Assembly (NCBI RefSeq): GCF_022835675.1
Contig: NZ_BQUT01000005.1
Coordinates: forward strand, 681,571-745,570
Source: Companilactobacillus sp. RD055328
GTDB taxonomy: Bacteria > Bacillota > Bacilli > Lactobacillales > Lactobacillaceae
DNA length: 64,000 bases
Direction of reading: 5' to 3'
A program made the translations under genes and the position numbers. Shown piece after piece: positions 16,560 through 26,534 of the stretch. The notes beneath the pieces are model-generated. The model ran no database searches. It saw nothing but the letters and a program-made list of their open reading frames with translations, and was not told the origin of the DNA. Every line of letters starts with the position of its first letter. Positions within the stretch are counted from its first letter, which is position 1.

Positions 16560-17282
16560 TTATATAGGCAATACTTTATATATTAAAGCTGCAGAAACTG
16601 CACCCGCAATTGGTGCAACAATTGGAATCCAACTATAACTCCAGTTGGATGCTCCTTTATTTTTCATAGGTAAAATAGCATGCATAATTCTTGGACCCAA
16701 ATCACGAGCAGGATTCAGTGCATATCCTGTTGTTCCACCTAGTGATACAACAATAGAAAAAATCAACATACCAATCATTACTGCTTTGAAGCTTCCAAAT
16801 TCATTATGACCAGTCATTGCTAAGAATAAGAACATCAATGCAAATGTACCAACAAATTCACTTATAAAGTTACCAAATGAATTTCTAATAGCAGGAACTG
16901 TTGAAAAAGATGTAAGTATTTCAGTTGAATCTTCTGTTTCGTCCCAATGAGGCAAGAATTGTAGCCATACTAAGAAAGCTCCAAACATAGCTCCTAATAA
17001 CTGGGCAATAGCATAAGGAAGAAACATTGCAAGATCTAGCTCACCTGATACAACTAGTCCTAATGAAACTGCGGGGTTTAATACACCCAAACTCATAAAG
17101 TTAGCAGCATACACACCAAAGGTTACGGCTAGCCCCCAACCTACAGCAATCGTCATCCAGCCATCATTAAATGACTTTGATTTTTTAAGTAGAACACCTG
17201 CAATAACACCATTACCTAATAATATCATTACTGCTGTTCCGATAAACTCACCTAGTAGTTGAGTCCAAAAAGAATTATCCAT
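16560..17282 (-). CDS. glpF: Aquaglyceroporin (MIP family), glycerol facilitator
   Basis: 240 residues with six membrane helices and the two half-helix signatures LNPAVSLG (about 68-75) and LNPARDLGPR (about 193-202). Asp after NPAR marks the glycerol-conducting branch rather than strict aquaporins. Lactobacilli carry several such paralogues for glycerol, lactate, water or dihydroxyacetone, so the exact substrate is open. It is a single gene; no glycerol kinase is nearby. Confidence 0.92.
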   Translation of the reverse strand: MDNSFWTQLLGEFIGTAVMILLGNGVIAGVLLKKSKSFNDGWMTIAVGWGLAVTFGVYAANFMSLGVLNPAVSLGLVVSGELDLAMFLPYAIAQLLGAMFGAFLVWLQFLPHWDETEDSTEILTSFSTVPAIRNSFGNFISEFVGTFALMFLFLAMTGHNEFGSFKAVMIGMLIFSIVVSLGGTTGYALNPARDLGPRIMHAILPMKNKGASNWSYSWIPIVAPIAGAVSAALIYKVLPI

Positions 17283-17412
17283 TATAGTTCTCCTAATAAA
17301 ATAGCTTTATAAATTAACACAACAGTTAATATTCTACCATTGATTAACCGACGGAAACACTAATTTATAAGAATTGTTAACTTTAGGAGTTAGACATATT
17401 TTTCTTATATCC

Positions 17413-17440
17413 TTGTTTTTTTAAAAAAAATTAGTATATT
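17413..17440 (+). promoter_or_regulatory. Predicted promoter giving a leaderless TMEM175 mRNA
   Basis: TTGTTT (17413-17418), 16 bp, TATATT (17435-17440). Transcription would begin within a few bases of the ATG at 17451, and no Shine-Dalgarno sequence lies in front of that ATG. Confidence 0.5.
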
Positions 17441-17450
17441 CATAGTTATT

Positions 17451-18461
17451 ATGGAAAATATTAAAAATAGACTACTAGCTTTTTCTGATGGTATCATTGC
17501 CATCATCATTACTATTATGGTACTAGATTTACCACTCATAACGCACAACACCTGGGATAACGCAAAAGAGGCTATTCTTTCAATTATCATTTACTTCATT
17601 AGTTTTATTTTTGTGGCTAATTCCTGGTACAAACATGCTTTAATCTTTGAACAAGTCGATAAACTCGATTCCAAAAGCATCTCATTTAATTTCATCTACT
17701 TGATGATTCTTTCATTGATGCCTTATGCCACTAAATTAATGACCAGTGATTTAAACAAATATACTGTTCTGTTTTACGGTTTGTTATATCTACTAACATC
17801 TGGAATATACCGAGCAATGGCGCGTTACATTTTGCATCAAAAATATGATGACAAAGCTTCGATGCGTAAGATTTATGAAAAAATATATGCCTATAATGAT
17901 GCTGCCTTTATGGGTGGCTCGATAATTGGTATTATTTTGGGATTCTTCTTCCCAGTTTTTTCATTGATTATATTCTTAGGAGTTCCTATCATCGAGTTCT
18001 TTCATCGTCATGCTGACCGTAGCGATCTTGATGGAATTGAAAATATCTCAGCTGAGGATAAGACTGAGGTCTCACAACTTAACATGTCTCAATGGCGTGA
18101 TTTCCGTAAAAAATGGCGTGAAACTCAACGTAATTTGAATTTACAACATGAGCGTAATAAGTTATCTCCCGAAGAATTAAAAAAATTACAAGAAGCTTCT
18201 GATACATTGTTAAAAAAATATAATTTACCACCAATGGAAAGAGCCCCAAGGTTTATCAAGTCCGATAATAGAATCCTCACATCTAAGATGACTAAAAAGC
18301 AGTGGCATAGCTTCGAAAAAGAATGGCGTGCCAAACAAAAATCATTAGGAATTCCTTTAAGTTGGAATACCAAATTAACTGATGAACAGATTCAACAGTT
18401 GCGCAATGAATATAGTAAATTACTAAGTAAATATACGACAGAAATAAAAAAAGATGCCTAG
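17451..18461 (+). CDS. TMEM175-family potassium channel with duplicated C-terminal domain
   Basis: 336 residues. RLLAFSDGIIAIIITIMVL at 7-25 contains the FSDG filter-helix motif of the TMEM175 (DUF1211) family; five further helices follow to about 182. Bacterial members form tetrameric K+ leak channels. Beyond the usual length lie two related helical blocks of about 50 residues (211-260 and 280-330), each starting MSQWRDFRKKW or KKQWHSFEKEW and containing LSPEELKKL or LTDEQIQQL. They are charged and cytoplasmic; function unknown. There is no ribosome binding site upstream, suggesting leaderless translation. It ends at a two-way terminator shared with the convergent gene. Confidence 0.88.
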   Translation: MENIKNRLLAFSDGIIAIIITIMVLDLPLITHNTWDNAKEAILSIIIYFISFIFVANSWYKHALIFEQVDKLDSKSISFNFIYLMILSLMPYATKLMTSDLNKYTVLFYGLLYLLTSGIYRAMARYILHQKYDDKASMRKIYEKIYAYNDAAFMGGSIIGIILGFFFPVFSLIIFLGVPIIEFFHRHADRSDLDGIENISAEDKTEVSQLNMSQWRDFRKKWRETQRNLNLQHERNKLSPEELKKLQEASDTLLKKYNLPPMERAPRFIKSDNRILTSKMTKKQWHSFEKEWRAKQKSLGIPLSWNTKLTDEQIQQLRNEYSKLLSKYTTEIKKDA

Positions 18462-18477
18462 TCAGGCATCTTTTTTT
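18446..18477. terminator. Bidirectional terminator
   Basis: AAAAAAGATGCC-tagtca-GGCATCTTTTTTT between the convergent channel and cpRec-like genes. Confidence 0.88.
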
Positions 18478-18808
18478 ATTTGTAATCTTCTGGATAATTC
18501 TTAATTTGTACTTTGATATTTTCAGAAATAACACCACCGCGCCTAGCAATATCTAACTGTTCTTTCATGTAATCAACTGCCATAAAATCAGAAGAATGTA
18601 ACCAGATATTTTCAACATCCCACTGATGCTCAATAAAATCATCTACAAAGGTTTTCCCTTGTGGCGTATTCCAACCCAAACTATTATCCAAGGAAATATG
18701 AGTAACTTGATCTTTATGCTTTAAAAATACTTCCTCTAGTTCAGGAACTGTATTTACTAATTCCCAACCTTCTGGAACATTTCGTAAATCATCCAAAAAT
18801 AATTTCAT
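18476..18808 (-). CDS. Cyclic-phosphate-receiver-like (cpRec) protein
   Basis: 110 residues. It starts MKLFLDDLRNVPEGW, a strong match to the receiver-like domain linked to cyclic-phosphate processing, followed by THISLDNSLGW where family members usually have SLDHDLG, and a later IWLHSSDFMAVDYM block resembling HSANPxGxxxM. The domain is thought to bind phosphate-containing ligands. Here His-Asp of the central motif is Asn-Ser, so activity may be altered. GAGG is 9-10 bases before the ATG. It is a single gene; no partner enzyme is adjacent. Confidence 0.7.
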   Translation of the reverse strand: MKLFLDDLRNVPEGWELVNTVPELEEVFLKHKDQVTHISLDNSLGWNTPQGKTFVDDFIEHQWDVENIWLHSSDFMAVDYMKEQLDIARRGGVISENIKVQIKNYPEDYK

Positions 18809-18861
18809 TTATTCTTACCTCAAACAAATATTACCATATAGAACATATTTGTTCATATAAT

Positions 18862-18899
18862 AAAAAGACGACTTGAGATTTATCTCACGTCGTCTTTTT
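18862..18899 (-). terminator. Terminator of tRNA-Thr (CGT)
   Basis: AAAAAGACGAC...GTCGTCTTTTT with an extended inner stem, 5 bp beyond the tRNA on the minus strand. Confidence 0.82.
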
Positions 18900-18903
18900 A
18901 TTA

Positions 18904-18976
18904 TGCCGGTTGCAGGAGTCGAACCTGTGACCCTCGGTTTACGATACCGATGCTCTACCAACTGAGCTAAACCGGC
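18904..18976 (-). tRNA. tRNA-Thr (CGT)
   Basis: Acceptor GCCGGTT/AACCGGC, anticodon loop ATCGTAA (CGT) and T arm CAGGTTCGACTCCTG. It starts 15 bp after the stop of the hydrolase gene and may be read through from it. CCA is not encoded. Confidence 0.94.
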
Positions 18977-18990
18977 AGAAGTAAATACTT

Positions 18991-19920
18991 CTATTTGAAG
19001 TATTTATCTAAAAATTTACTTACTTTATTTTCATATAACTTAGGATTTTTTGCAAATGATTTCGCATGACTTACGCCTTTTGTAACCCATATTTGCTTAG
19101 GGCCTTGTGTTGCTTTGTAGTTTCGATAAACCATCTCAGTAGGAACAAACTTATCATTTCCACCATGTATAAAGAACATTGGTAAATGATTACGTTTCAA
19201 TTGCTCTACACTACTTGCTTCATATGGATCATATCCAGCCTTAATTTGTGTTACCCAGCTTAGTGTTTTTACTAGTGGAAACGGCGGAATATGATATAAG
19301 TTGCCAGCTTCATAAGATAATTCATCTTTTAATGAAGTATATCCACAGTCTTCAACAATAGCTTTGACTTGTGACGGTAAATTCATACCGCTAGCCATCA
19401 TCACGGTTGAGCCACCCATACTAACTCCATAGAGAGCGATTTGCGAGTCTTGGCCATCTTGTTTGATGACCTTCTTAATCCACTTCACATAATCATCTTT
19501 ATCAAGCCAACCGTAACCAATGATATTACCTTCACTCTCTCCGTGAGCTCTATCATCCGGAGCTAAAACATTGTAGCCCAAATCATGAAACATCTTAATT
19601 TGGCGAGCTAGATCTTCTTTTTTGCCCATATATCCATGAGCTACTACAATTGTCTTCTTTGTTTTTTCTTTAGCTGGAACATAAGAAGCAACTAATTTAA
19701 GATTATCGGTTGCTGATGTTTGATTCCAAACAACTTTATTCTCTTTAAGCCATTTTTTTGCTTCAGTGTCTGCTTTAGTAACTTTCTCAGTTTCTAAAAA
19801 CGACTTATCCCCAGGTACAAATGCAAGTTGATAAAAATACAAACTTGCCGCTGTCAAAATGGCAACGATTATAAGAACAATTGAACTTACCCAAACGATC
19901 AGTTTCTTTTTTTTGTTCAT
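18991..19920 (-). CDS. Membrane-anchored alpha/beta hydrolase
   Basis: 309 residues from the ATG at 19920; a start four codons earlier (19932) is also possible, as neither has a strong ribosome site. An N-terminal helix (about 8-30) anchors it. VVAHGYMG supplies the oxyanion region, GVSMGGST the nucleophile elbow (GxSxG), and FFIHGGNDKFVP with GVSHAKS the Asp and His. This fits the secreted alpha/beta hydrolases of firmicutes similar to B. subtilis YqkD. The natural ester substrate is unknown. tRNA-Thr follows and tRNA-Asn precedes it. Confidence 0.85.
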   Translation of the reverse strand: MNKKKKLIVWVSSIVLIIVAILTAASLYFYQLAFVPGDKSFLETEKVTKADTEAKKWLKENKVVWNQTSATDNLKLVASYVPAKEKTKKTIVVAHGYMGKKEDLARQIKMFHDLGYNVLAPDDRAHGESEGNIIGYGWLDKDDYVKWIKKVIKQDGQDSQIALYGVSMGGSTVMMASGMNLPSQVKAIVEDCGYTSLKDELSYEAGNLYHIPPFPLVKTLSWVTQIKAGYDPYEASSVEQLKRNHLPMFFIHGGNDKFVPTEMVYRNYKATQGPKQIWVTKGVSHAKSFAKNPKLYENKVSKFLDKYFK

Positions 19921-19948
19921 GACATTACACATCCCAATTCAAAGTATT

Positions 19949-19977
19949 AAAAAAGCCAGCTTAAAGCTGGCTTTTTT
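19949..19977 (-). terminator. Terminator of tRNA-Asn
   Basis: AAAAAAGCCAGC-ttaaa-GCTGGCTTTTTT directly beyond the tRNA. Confidence 0.88.
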
Positions 19978-19978
19978 A

Positions 19979-20051
19979 CTCCGGTTGTCAGACTCGAACT
20001 GACGACAACCTGATTAACAGTCAGGTGCTCTACCAACTGAGCTAAACCGGA
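19979..20051 (-). tRNA. tRNA-Asn (GTT)
   Basis: Acceptor TCCGGTT/AACCGGA, anticodon loop CTGTTAA (GTT) and T arm TCAGTTCGAGTCTGA. It lies 62 bp beyond the serS stop on the same strand. Confidence 0.94.
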
Positions 20052-20113
20052 ATATAACTTGACGACTAATAAATAATATCTTGTTTAAAAAATCTAGTCA
20101 AGTTATTTCTAAG

Positions 20114-21629
<1,516 letters not shown>

Positions 21630-21658
21630 ATAATAATCAATTTTTATATTTATTTCAA
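21630..21658 (-). promoter_or_regulatory. Promoter of the serS T-box transcript
   Basis: TTGAAA, 17 bp, TATTAT on the minus strand. The -35 box lies in the last codons of the upstream regulator gene. Confidence 0.65.
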
Positions 21659-23221
21659 CTTATCAACTAAAGTTTTTTGATTAGTCCAAATTTCATGTAT
21701 TAAACTATATAATTCGCCATATTGTCCATCAATTCCATCATTAATCCACTGGAATTTGTATGCATTCTTATTAATTCCTTCAGGAATTAATTTTTCGCTT
21801 TCAGCTATTACAAGATCTGCTTCTTCGATATTTTCATTAATATCAACAAACGGAATTGACTCAATCATTTGCATCAAGTCACTATGAATCAAGAAGAATC
21901 GTTCCATACCTATAAAAACCTGTACGCGGTTTTCTTCACGATTCAAGATTACTCGACGACTAATCAAACTATACAAACCATCAGCAATATTGACTGCATC
22001 GTTTACAAAACTTTGATATTCATCTCTAGAAACAACATGTTGAACAGTATCGAGCGTCATATGACGTAATTCAGGATAATCTAGTTGTTCCATTGATAAT
22101 TGATAATTTAGATAAAACTCCGACAATCCCATGTAATTACCTTTGAAGGCAATACTAGCAACTGTTGCAGCTGTAAAATTATTTTTAAACTGTTGCATTG
22201 CATTGTCGCTATATCTCATAGATTTTTGTAAATCTAATGGGAATGCACTAATAACTTCATCAACGAACTTAGTTACTTCTGGATTCGATTGTTCAAATAA
22301 GTTAGTGATTTCTTGAATAGCCGCATCACCTTGTGGCATAAACGTTGGCATACAAGTAATGTACAAGTAATAATGTGCTGACTCTAACAACTCTTGTTCA
22401 GATGTCATTTCAACATTCATAGCAGTTTTATGTGCTTCACGATAATACTTAACGACATTCGGATAAGGATAGCGTAACAACATTATTGATAAATCTTGAT
22501 TAGTAATAATATTACCTTGATACATATTGTTAGTATTTACTGCCACAAAAGTAGCATAAAATTCTAAAGTTGTCTTATCAGGCAATGGAATATTGAATTC
22601 ATTCAAGGCAAATTCAACAAAGTTTAAACATTCTTCTCTCGGAATTTTAGCAAAAGGCCATTCATAGCCACGAGTCGCATTCCATATTAGCCCTGTTAAA
22701 CCAAGACGAATCATTTTTTCATCACCAATTATTTTAATTGGCTCATAAGTTAAGCGAAGATTAAACTTCTTCATAATAGTACGTATCGGTTTAAGATGAC
22801 GAAGAACTGTCGCTTTACTACTGTTCTCACGTTCATAAAACTTCTCAAAAGACTGACATTCATCATTAATAATGCAGTCCATAATGAATTTGTACGGATG
22901 AGAATTCTTAACTAAGTAGAAATGATAACGGTCTGGATCAACATTAAATATCTCTGAAGTAGTAGGATTCTTCTTATCTAAAATCTCTTCCATATCAGAA
23001 AGAATACCTAAGTATGTATTATAAATACTACCATAACTGCGTTTAAGCACAGAGGCAACTTGTCGCAAGTTTATTTCATCAATATCAAAATCAAGAGCAT
23101 GATAAGTAGCTAATCTATCTGAATCAGCCATTTCTCGGACCTTAATTTGTGTAATTTTAACGAATAAATTGAGTTTTTCTGCGTCTGAAGAAGTTAAAAA
23201 TAAATCATTTGACTTTTCCAA
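21650..23221 (-). CDS. Mga-like transcriptional regulator (1 of 3)
   Basis: 523 residues from a TTG start at 23221, chosen because AGGAGG lies 6 bases upstream; an in-frame ATG further up is inside that ribosome site region. The first part holds a winged-helix segment, and ENSSKATVLRHLKPIRTIMKKF (about 135-156) reads as the second, Mga-type helix-turn-helix. Then RLTYEPIKIIGDEKMIR and PRD-like helical domains follow, and ADLVIAESEKL near the C-terminus resembles the EIIB-like strand of Mga/AtxA proteins. Such regulators control surface genes in streptococci. Two relatives occur at 39416 and 53670. Targets are unknown; lysP is the upstream neighbour. Confidence 0.75.
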   Translation of the reverse strand: MEKSNDLFLTSSDAEKLNLFVKITQIKVREMADSDRLATYHALDFDIDEINLRQVASVLKRSYGSIYNTYLGILSDMEEILDKKNPTTSEIFNVDPDRYHFYLVKNSHPYKFIMDCIINDECQSFEKFYERENSSKATVLRHLKPIRTIMKKFNLRLTYEPIKIIGDEKMIRLGLTGLIWNATRGYEWPFAKIPREECLNFVEFALNEFNIPLPDKTTLEFYATFVAVNTNNMYQGNIITNQDLSIMLLRYPYPNVVKYYREAHKTAMNVEMTSEQELLESAHYYLYITCMPTFMPQGDAAIQEITNLFEQSNPEVTKFVDEVISAFPLDLQKSMRYSDNAMQQFKNNFTAATVASIAFKGNYMGLSEFYLNYQLSMEQLDYPELRHMTLDTVQHVVSRDEYQSFVNDAVNIADGLYSLISRRVILNREENRVQVFIGMERFFLIHSDLMQMIESIPFVDINENIEEADLVIAESEKLIPEGINKNAYKFQWINDGIDGQYGELYSLIHEIWTNQKTLVDKLK

Positions 23222-23282
23222 TAGATTCCTCCTAGGACTTATCAATTATTTATTAATATATTTTACTTTTTTAAACATCAAT

Positions 23283-24707
23283 TTACAACTCAATATCGTC
23301 TAATTTAACAAACTTTGTCTTATATTTGATTTTGTAGTAACTATAAAAGCCGATAAACAATGGAATACTCATATAACTTATTGTCAAATTAAACCAATTA
23401 AAATTAACTAAAGAGTTAATATCTTGGCCAAAAATAACTACTATTCCTAAGACAATCGCTAAAATTGGTCCAAACGGATAAAGTGGTGCTTTATATTTTA
23501 AAACATTTAAATCCTTTTTTTGAATAATAAAGGCTTTTCTGAATCTATAATGAGACCAAGCAATTCCAAGCCACGCGATGAAGCCCGTCAATCCACTAGC
23601 CGCCACTAATAATTGGTAAACATTCTTTCCAAAAATACTTTCTAAAAGAATTAAGAATCCAAATAATCCGGTAGCCATCAATGCAAAAATAGGAATTCCA
23701 CGTTTACTTGTTTTGGCAAAAATCTTGGGAGCAAAGTTAGTTTCTCCCATTGACCATAGCATTCTAGTAGCAGCGTACATCCCAGAATTAGCCGCTGATA
23801 ATACTGCAATTAAAATAACCGCATTAATAACATCGGCAGCCCCAGTTAGCCCAACTTTTTCAAAAACTAAGGTAAATGGACTAATCGCAATATCATGAAC
23901 ACCTGAGCCTAATAACTTAGGTGATGTATAAGGAATCAACGCCCCAATTACAAACATTGCTACTACGTAGAATAGAAGAATTCTCCAAAATACTTGTTTG
24001 ATAGCCTTAGGAATACTTTTTTCAGGAGTTTCAGATTCACCAGCAGTAATTCCGATTAATTCCGTACCCTGAAATGAGAATCCAGCAACAACAAACACAC
24101 TTAACATTGCAGGAATCCCACCAACAAATGGTGCATCTTTATAATGGAAATTACTTAAACCAACACTTGGCTTACCGTTAAAACCAAAGAATATCATCAA
24201 TCCGCCTAATACTAAGAAAGCAAGAACAGTGATGACTTTGATCATAGACATCCAATATTCAGATTCCGCAAAAGTTTTAACAGAAATAATATTTATTAAA
24301 AAAATAACGACTAAGAAAAACAAACTAATTAACCATCCAGGAAGTGTTGGTACCCAGAATTGTATGACAAGCGCAGCAGTTGAAAGATCAACTGCCAAAG
24401 TAATCGCCCAATTAAACCAATAGTTCCAACCCAAAGCAAAACCAACAGCAGGATCAATGAACTTATTCGCATAAGTTGAAAAAGATCCTGACACTGGCAT
24501 ATATGTAGCCATTTCACCAAGACTGGTCATTAAAAAATAAACCATAATTCCGATTGCAGTATATGCAACCATTGCTCCACCAGGTCCTGCAGTAGAAACA
24601 GCCGATCCACTGGCAACAAACAATCCAGTCCCAATACTTCCACCCAAGGCAATCATTGATAAATGTCTTGTCTTTAGAGACCTTTTAACTTCTGTACCCT
24701 CACTCAT
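23283..24707 (-). CDS. lysP: Lysine-specific permease (APC family)
   Basis: 474 residues with 12 helices. MIALGGSIGTGLFVASG is the helix 1 substrate loop of amino acid-polyamine-organocation permeases. GFSFQGTELIGITAGESETPEK and PYTSPKLLGSG match the LysP/Gap1 branch. It imports lysine with protons. The specificity is supported independently by the lysine riboswitch in its leader. AGGTAACG precedes the ATG. Confidence 0.93.
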   Translation of the reverse strand: MSEGTEVKRSLKTRHLSMIALGGSIGTGLFVASGSAVSTAGPGGAMVAYTAIGIMVYFLMTSLGEMATYMPVSGSFSTYANKFIDPAVGFALGWNYWFNWAITLAVDLSTAALVIQFWVPTLPGWLISLFFLVVIFLINIISVKTFAESEYWMSMIKVITVLAFLVLGGLMIFFGFNGKPSVGLSNFHYKDAPFVGGIPAMLSVFVVAGFSFQGTELIGITAGESETPEKSIPKAIKQVFWRILLFYVVAMFVIGALIPYTSPKLLGSGVHDIAISPFTLVFEKVGLTGAADVINAVILIAVLSAANSGMYAATRMLWSMGETNFAPKIFAKTSKRGIPIFALMATGLFGFLILLESIFGKNVYQLLVAASGLTGFIAWLGIAWSHYRFRKAFIIQKKDLNVLKYKAPLYPFGPILAIVLGIVVIFGQDINSLVNFNWFNLTISYMSIPLFIGFYSYYKIKYKTKFVKLDDIEL

Positions 24708-24751
24708 TTTCGTTACCTACTTATAAAGTATTACAAATAGTTAAAATAACC

Positions 24752-24793
24752 AAAAAACTCTTTGCTATAGCATTACGCATATAACAAAGAGTT
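24752..24793 (-). terminator. Riboswitch-controlled terminator before lysP
   Basis: AACTCTTTG...CAAAGAGTTTTTT on the minus strand, between the L-box aptamer and the lysP start; expected to form when lysine is bound. Confidence 0.85.
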
Positions 24794-24815
24794 AAAGTTT
24801 ACACTCATTCAGTTA

Positions 24816-24978
24816 TAATAGCGCCCCGCATTTCTGCGACAGTACATTACCTATTAAGTAATATCCCAACAGTCATTTTTCATAGAAAATTCCCATTTCG
24901 GCAAATCATCCTTTCAATAAAAATCAACGTTGCCATGACAACTACTTTCATTTACTAATAATCAATGCACCTCTATTT
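24816..24978 (-). promoter_or_regulatory. Lysine riboswitch (L box)
   Basis: The minus strand begins AATAGAGGTGC (P1, 24977-24967), has GGATGATTTGCCGAAATGGGA and ACTGTTGGGA in the core, and closes with ACTGTCGCAG...GGGGCGCTATT, which pairs with the start. These are landmark sequences of the lysine aptamer. A terminator lies between it and the permease, so high lysine should shut off lysP. It accounts for most of the 305-bp gap 24708-25012. Confidence 0.92.
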
Positions 24979-25012
24979 GTTAAAATCATTGTATGTTATT
25001 CACTGATTAATT

Positions 25013-25498
25013 TCAACGATTGATCGGTTTTAAATAATATTTTTGTATGGGTAAATTCAACATACTCATATCAACATCATATTTATATTCAAAACCATTA
25101 TTTGTAAATATTTTTTGTGAAGCAATATTAGACTCATTAGTAGCCGCCCAAAGCTCTGTAATCCCAACTGTTTTAGCGTAATCAGATACTAGTTTAATTG
25201 CCATAGTTCCAATTCCTTGATTTCTATACTTTTGAACTATTGCGATTCCTAATTCTTTAGTATTAATTAAAGACTCATCTAGACCTCTACTGTTAATTAA
25301 AATAATTCCTAAAAATGTTCCCTTATTATCAGTAAGTTTTTTATGTAAAGAATCATTAATTAATTGTTCAAAAAAATCGCGTGCTTGTTGGTTTGATAAT
25401 TCTCCAATGCCTGCTTGTTCTATTTCTGAATCCTTCAACAATTCTGAGAAATCTTGAAAATCATCTTCAGTTAATGGCTCTAATTTCACTTTAATCAT
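25013..25498 (-). CDS. GNAT-family N-acetyltransferase
   Basis: 161 residues. ELGIAIVQKYRNQGIGTMAI (about 83-102) contains the acetyl-CoA pyrophosphate loop (Q/RxxGxG), and NIASQKIFTNNGFEY (about 124-138) is the usual C-terminal GNAT motif. It resembles RimJ/RimL-like enzymes of small size. The substrate cannot be read. GGAG is placed 10 bases before the ATG. Single gene, divergent from the ABC pair at 25641. Confidence 0.87.
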   Translation of the reverse strand: MIKVKLEPLTEDDFQDFSELLKDSEIEQAGIGELSNQQARDFFEQLINDSLHKKLTDNKGTFLGIILINSRGLDESLINTKELGIAIVQKYRNQGIGTMAIKLVSDYAKTVGITELWAATNESNIASQKIFTNNGFEYKYDVDMSMLNLPIQKYYLKPINR

Positions 25499-25640
25499 CT
25501 TTCATTACTCCATTACGACTAATTACCTAGTTCATGTTAGCTTTAAAATTTGAATTAAGCAATAAATCCCAAAGTTCATTCTTATATTGACTTTCTTACA
25601 TGCCAATATTATTATCACCTTAAATTCTGGAGGGTCAATT

Positions 25641-26534
25641 ATGACTGTACAATTAAAAATTAATCACTTAACTAAAAAATTCAAAGATGTTACGGCACTA
25701 GACGATATAAACTTAGAACTTCATAGTGGCGAAGTTCTTGGCTACATTGGACCCAATGGTGCAGGTAAATCTACGACTATTAGATCTATTTTAGGAATTC
25801 TTCGTCCAAGTATGGGTAGTGTGGAGATTTTTGGAATGGACGCGTTTAAACACGCATCAAAAATTCACGAGAAATTATCTTATGTCCCCGGTGATGTCTA
25901 CCTTTGGCCGAATCTTACTGGAGGACAAACTATTGACCTTCTATTAAAAATGAACAATCAACAACATACAAATAAAACTGACAAATTAATTAAGGACTTC
26001 GGATTAGATATCACTAAAAAAAATAAAACATATTCAAAAGGTAATAGACAAAAAGTCGCACTTATTGCAGCTTTTTCAACTGAAGCTGAAATTTATATTT
26101 TTGACGAGCCTACTTCTGGTCTCGATCCTTTAAATGAAGAAGTCTTTCAAAATCATTTATTAAAACTAAAACAACAAGGCAAAAGTATTCTGTTATCTAG
26201 TCATATTTTAAGCGAAGTAGAAAAAGTTGCTGATCGTATTGCGATTATCAAAGACGGACAAATTGTTGAAACAGGAACATTAGAAGATATGCAATATCTC
26301 ACTTCAACTCTTGTTGAAGCTACAACAAAAGATGAACCCATTGATCTTAAGAACTTGTCTGGAGTAAATAATTTAGTAATCGAAAAAAATCATGTTAGTT
26401 TTCAAATTGATGCTAAAAACCTTAATTCTGTAATTAGTTACTTAACCACCTTAGAGATAATCAAACTTAAAACTACTAAACCAACTTTGGAACAAATATT
26501 TTTACAATACTACAAAGTTAGTGGTGATAAATAA
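25641..26534 (+). CDS. ABC transporter ATP-binding protein (exporter)
   Basis: 297 residues from the ATG at 25641 (GGAGGG 7 bases upstream). Walker A is GPNGAGKST, the signature YSKGNRQKV is a degenerate form of LSGGQ, Walker B is IYIFDEPTSGLD, and the H-loop is LLSSHILSE. The degenerate signature is typical of the DrrA-like ATPases paired with large tetronasin-type permeases. The C-terminal 70 residues (after about 225) form the small regulatory extension of that group. The stop overlaps the permease start, so both are cotranslated. Confidence 0.92.
   Translation: MTVQLKINHLTKKFKDVTALDDINLELHSGEVLGYIGPNGAGKSTTIRSILGILRPSMGSVEIFGMDAFKHASKIHEKLSYVPGDVYLWPNLTGGQTIDLLLKMNNQQHTNKTDKLIKDFGLDITKKNKTYSKGNRQKVALIAAFSTEAEIYIFDEPTSGLDPLNEEVFQNHLLKLKQQGKSILLSSHILSEVEKVADRIAIIKDGQIVETGTLEDMQYLTSTLVEATTKDEPIDLKNLSGVNNLVIEKNHVSFQIDAKNLNSVISYLTTLEIIKLKTTKPTLEQIFLQYYKVSGDK

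Noticed and set aside
18841-18854. GAACATATTTGTTC as a LexA box
   Set aside because: The spacing between GAAC and GTTC is six bases, not the four of the Gram-positive LexA site, and no SOS gene follows.
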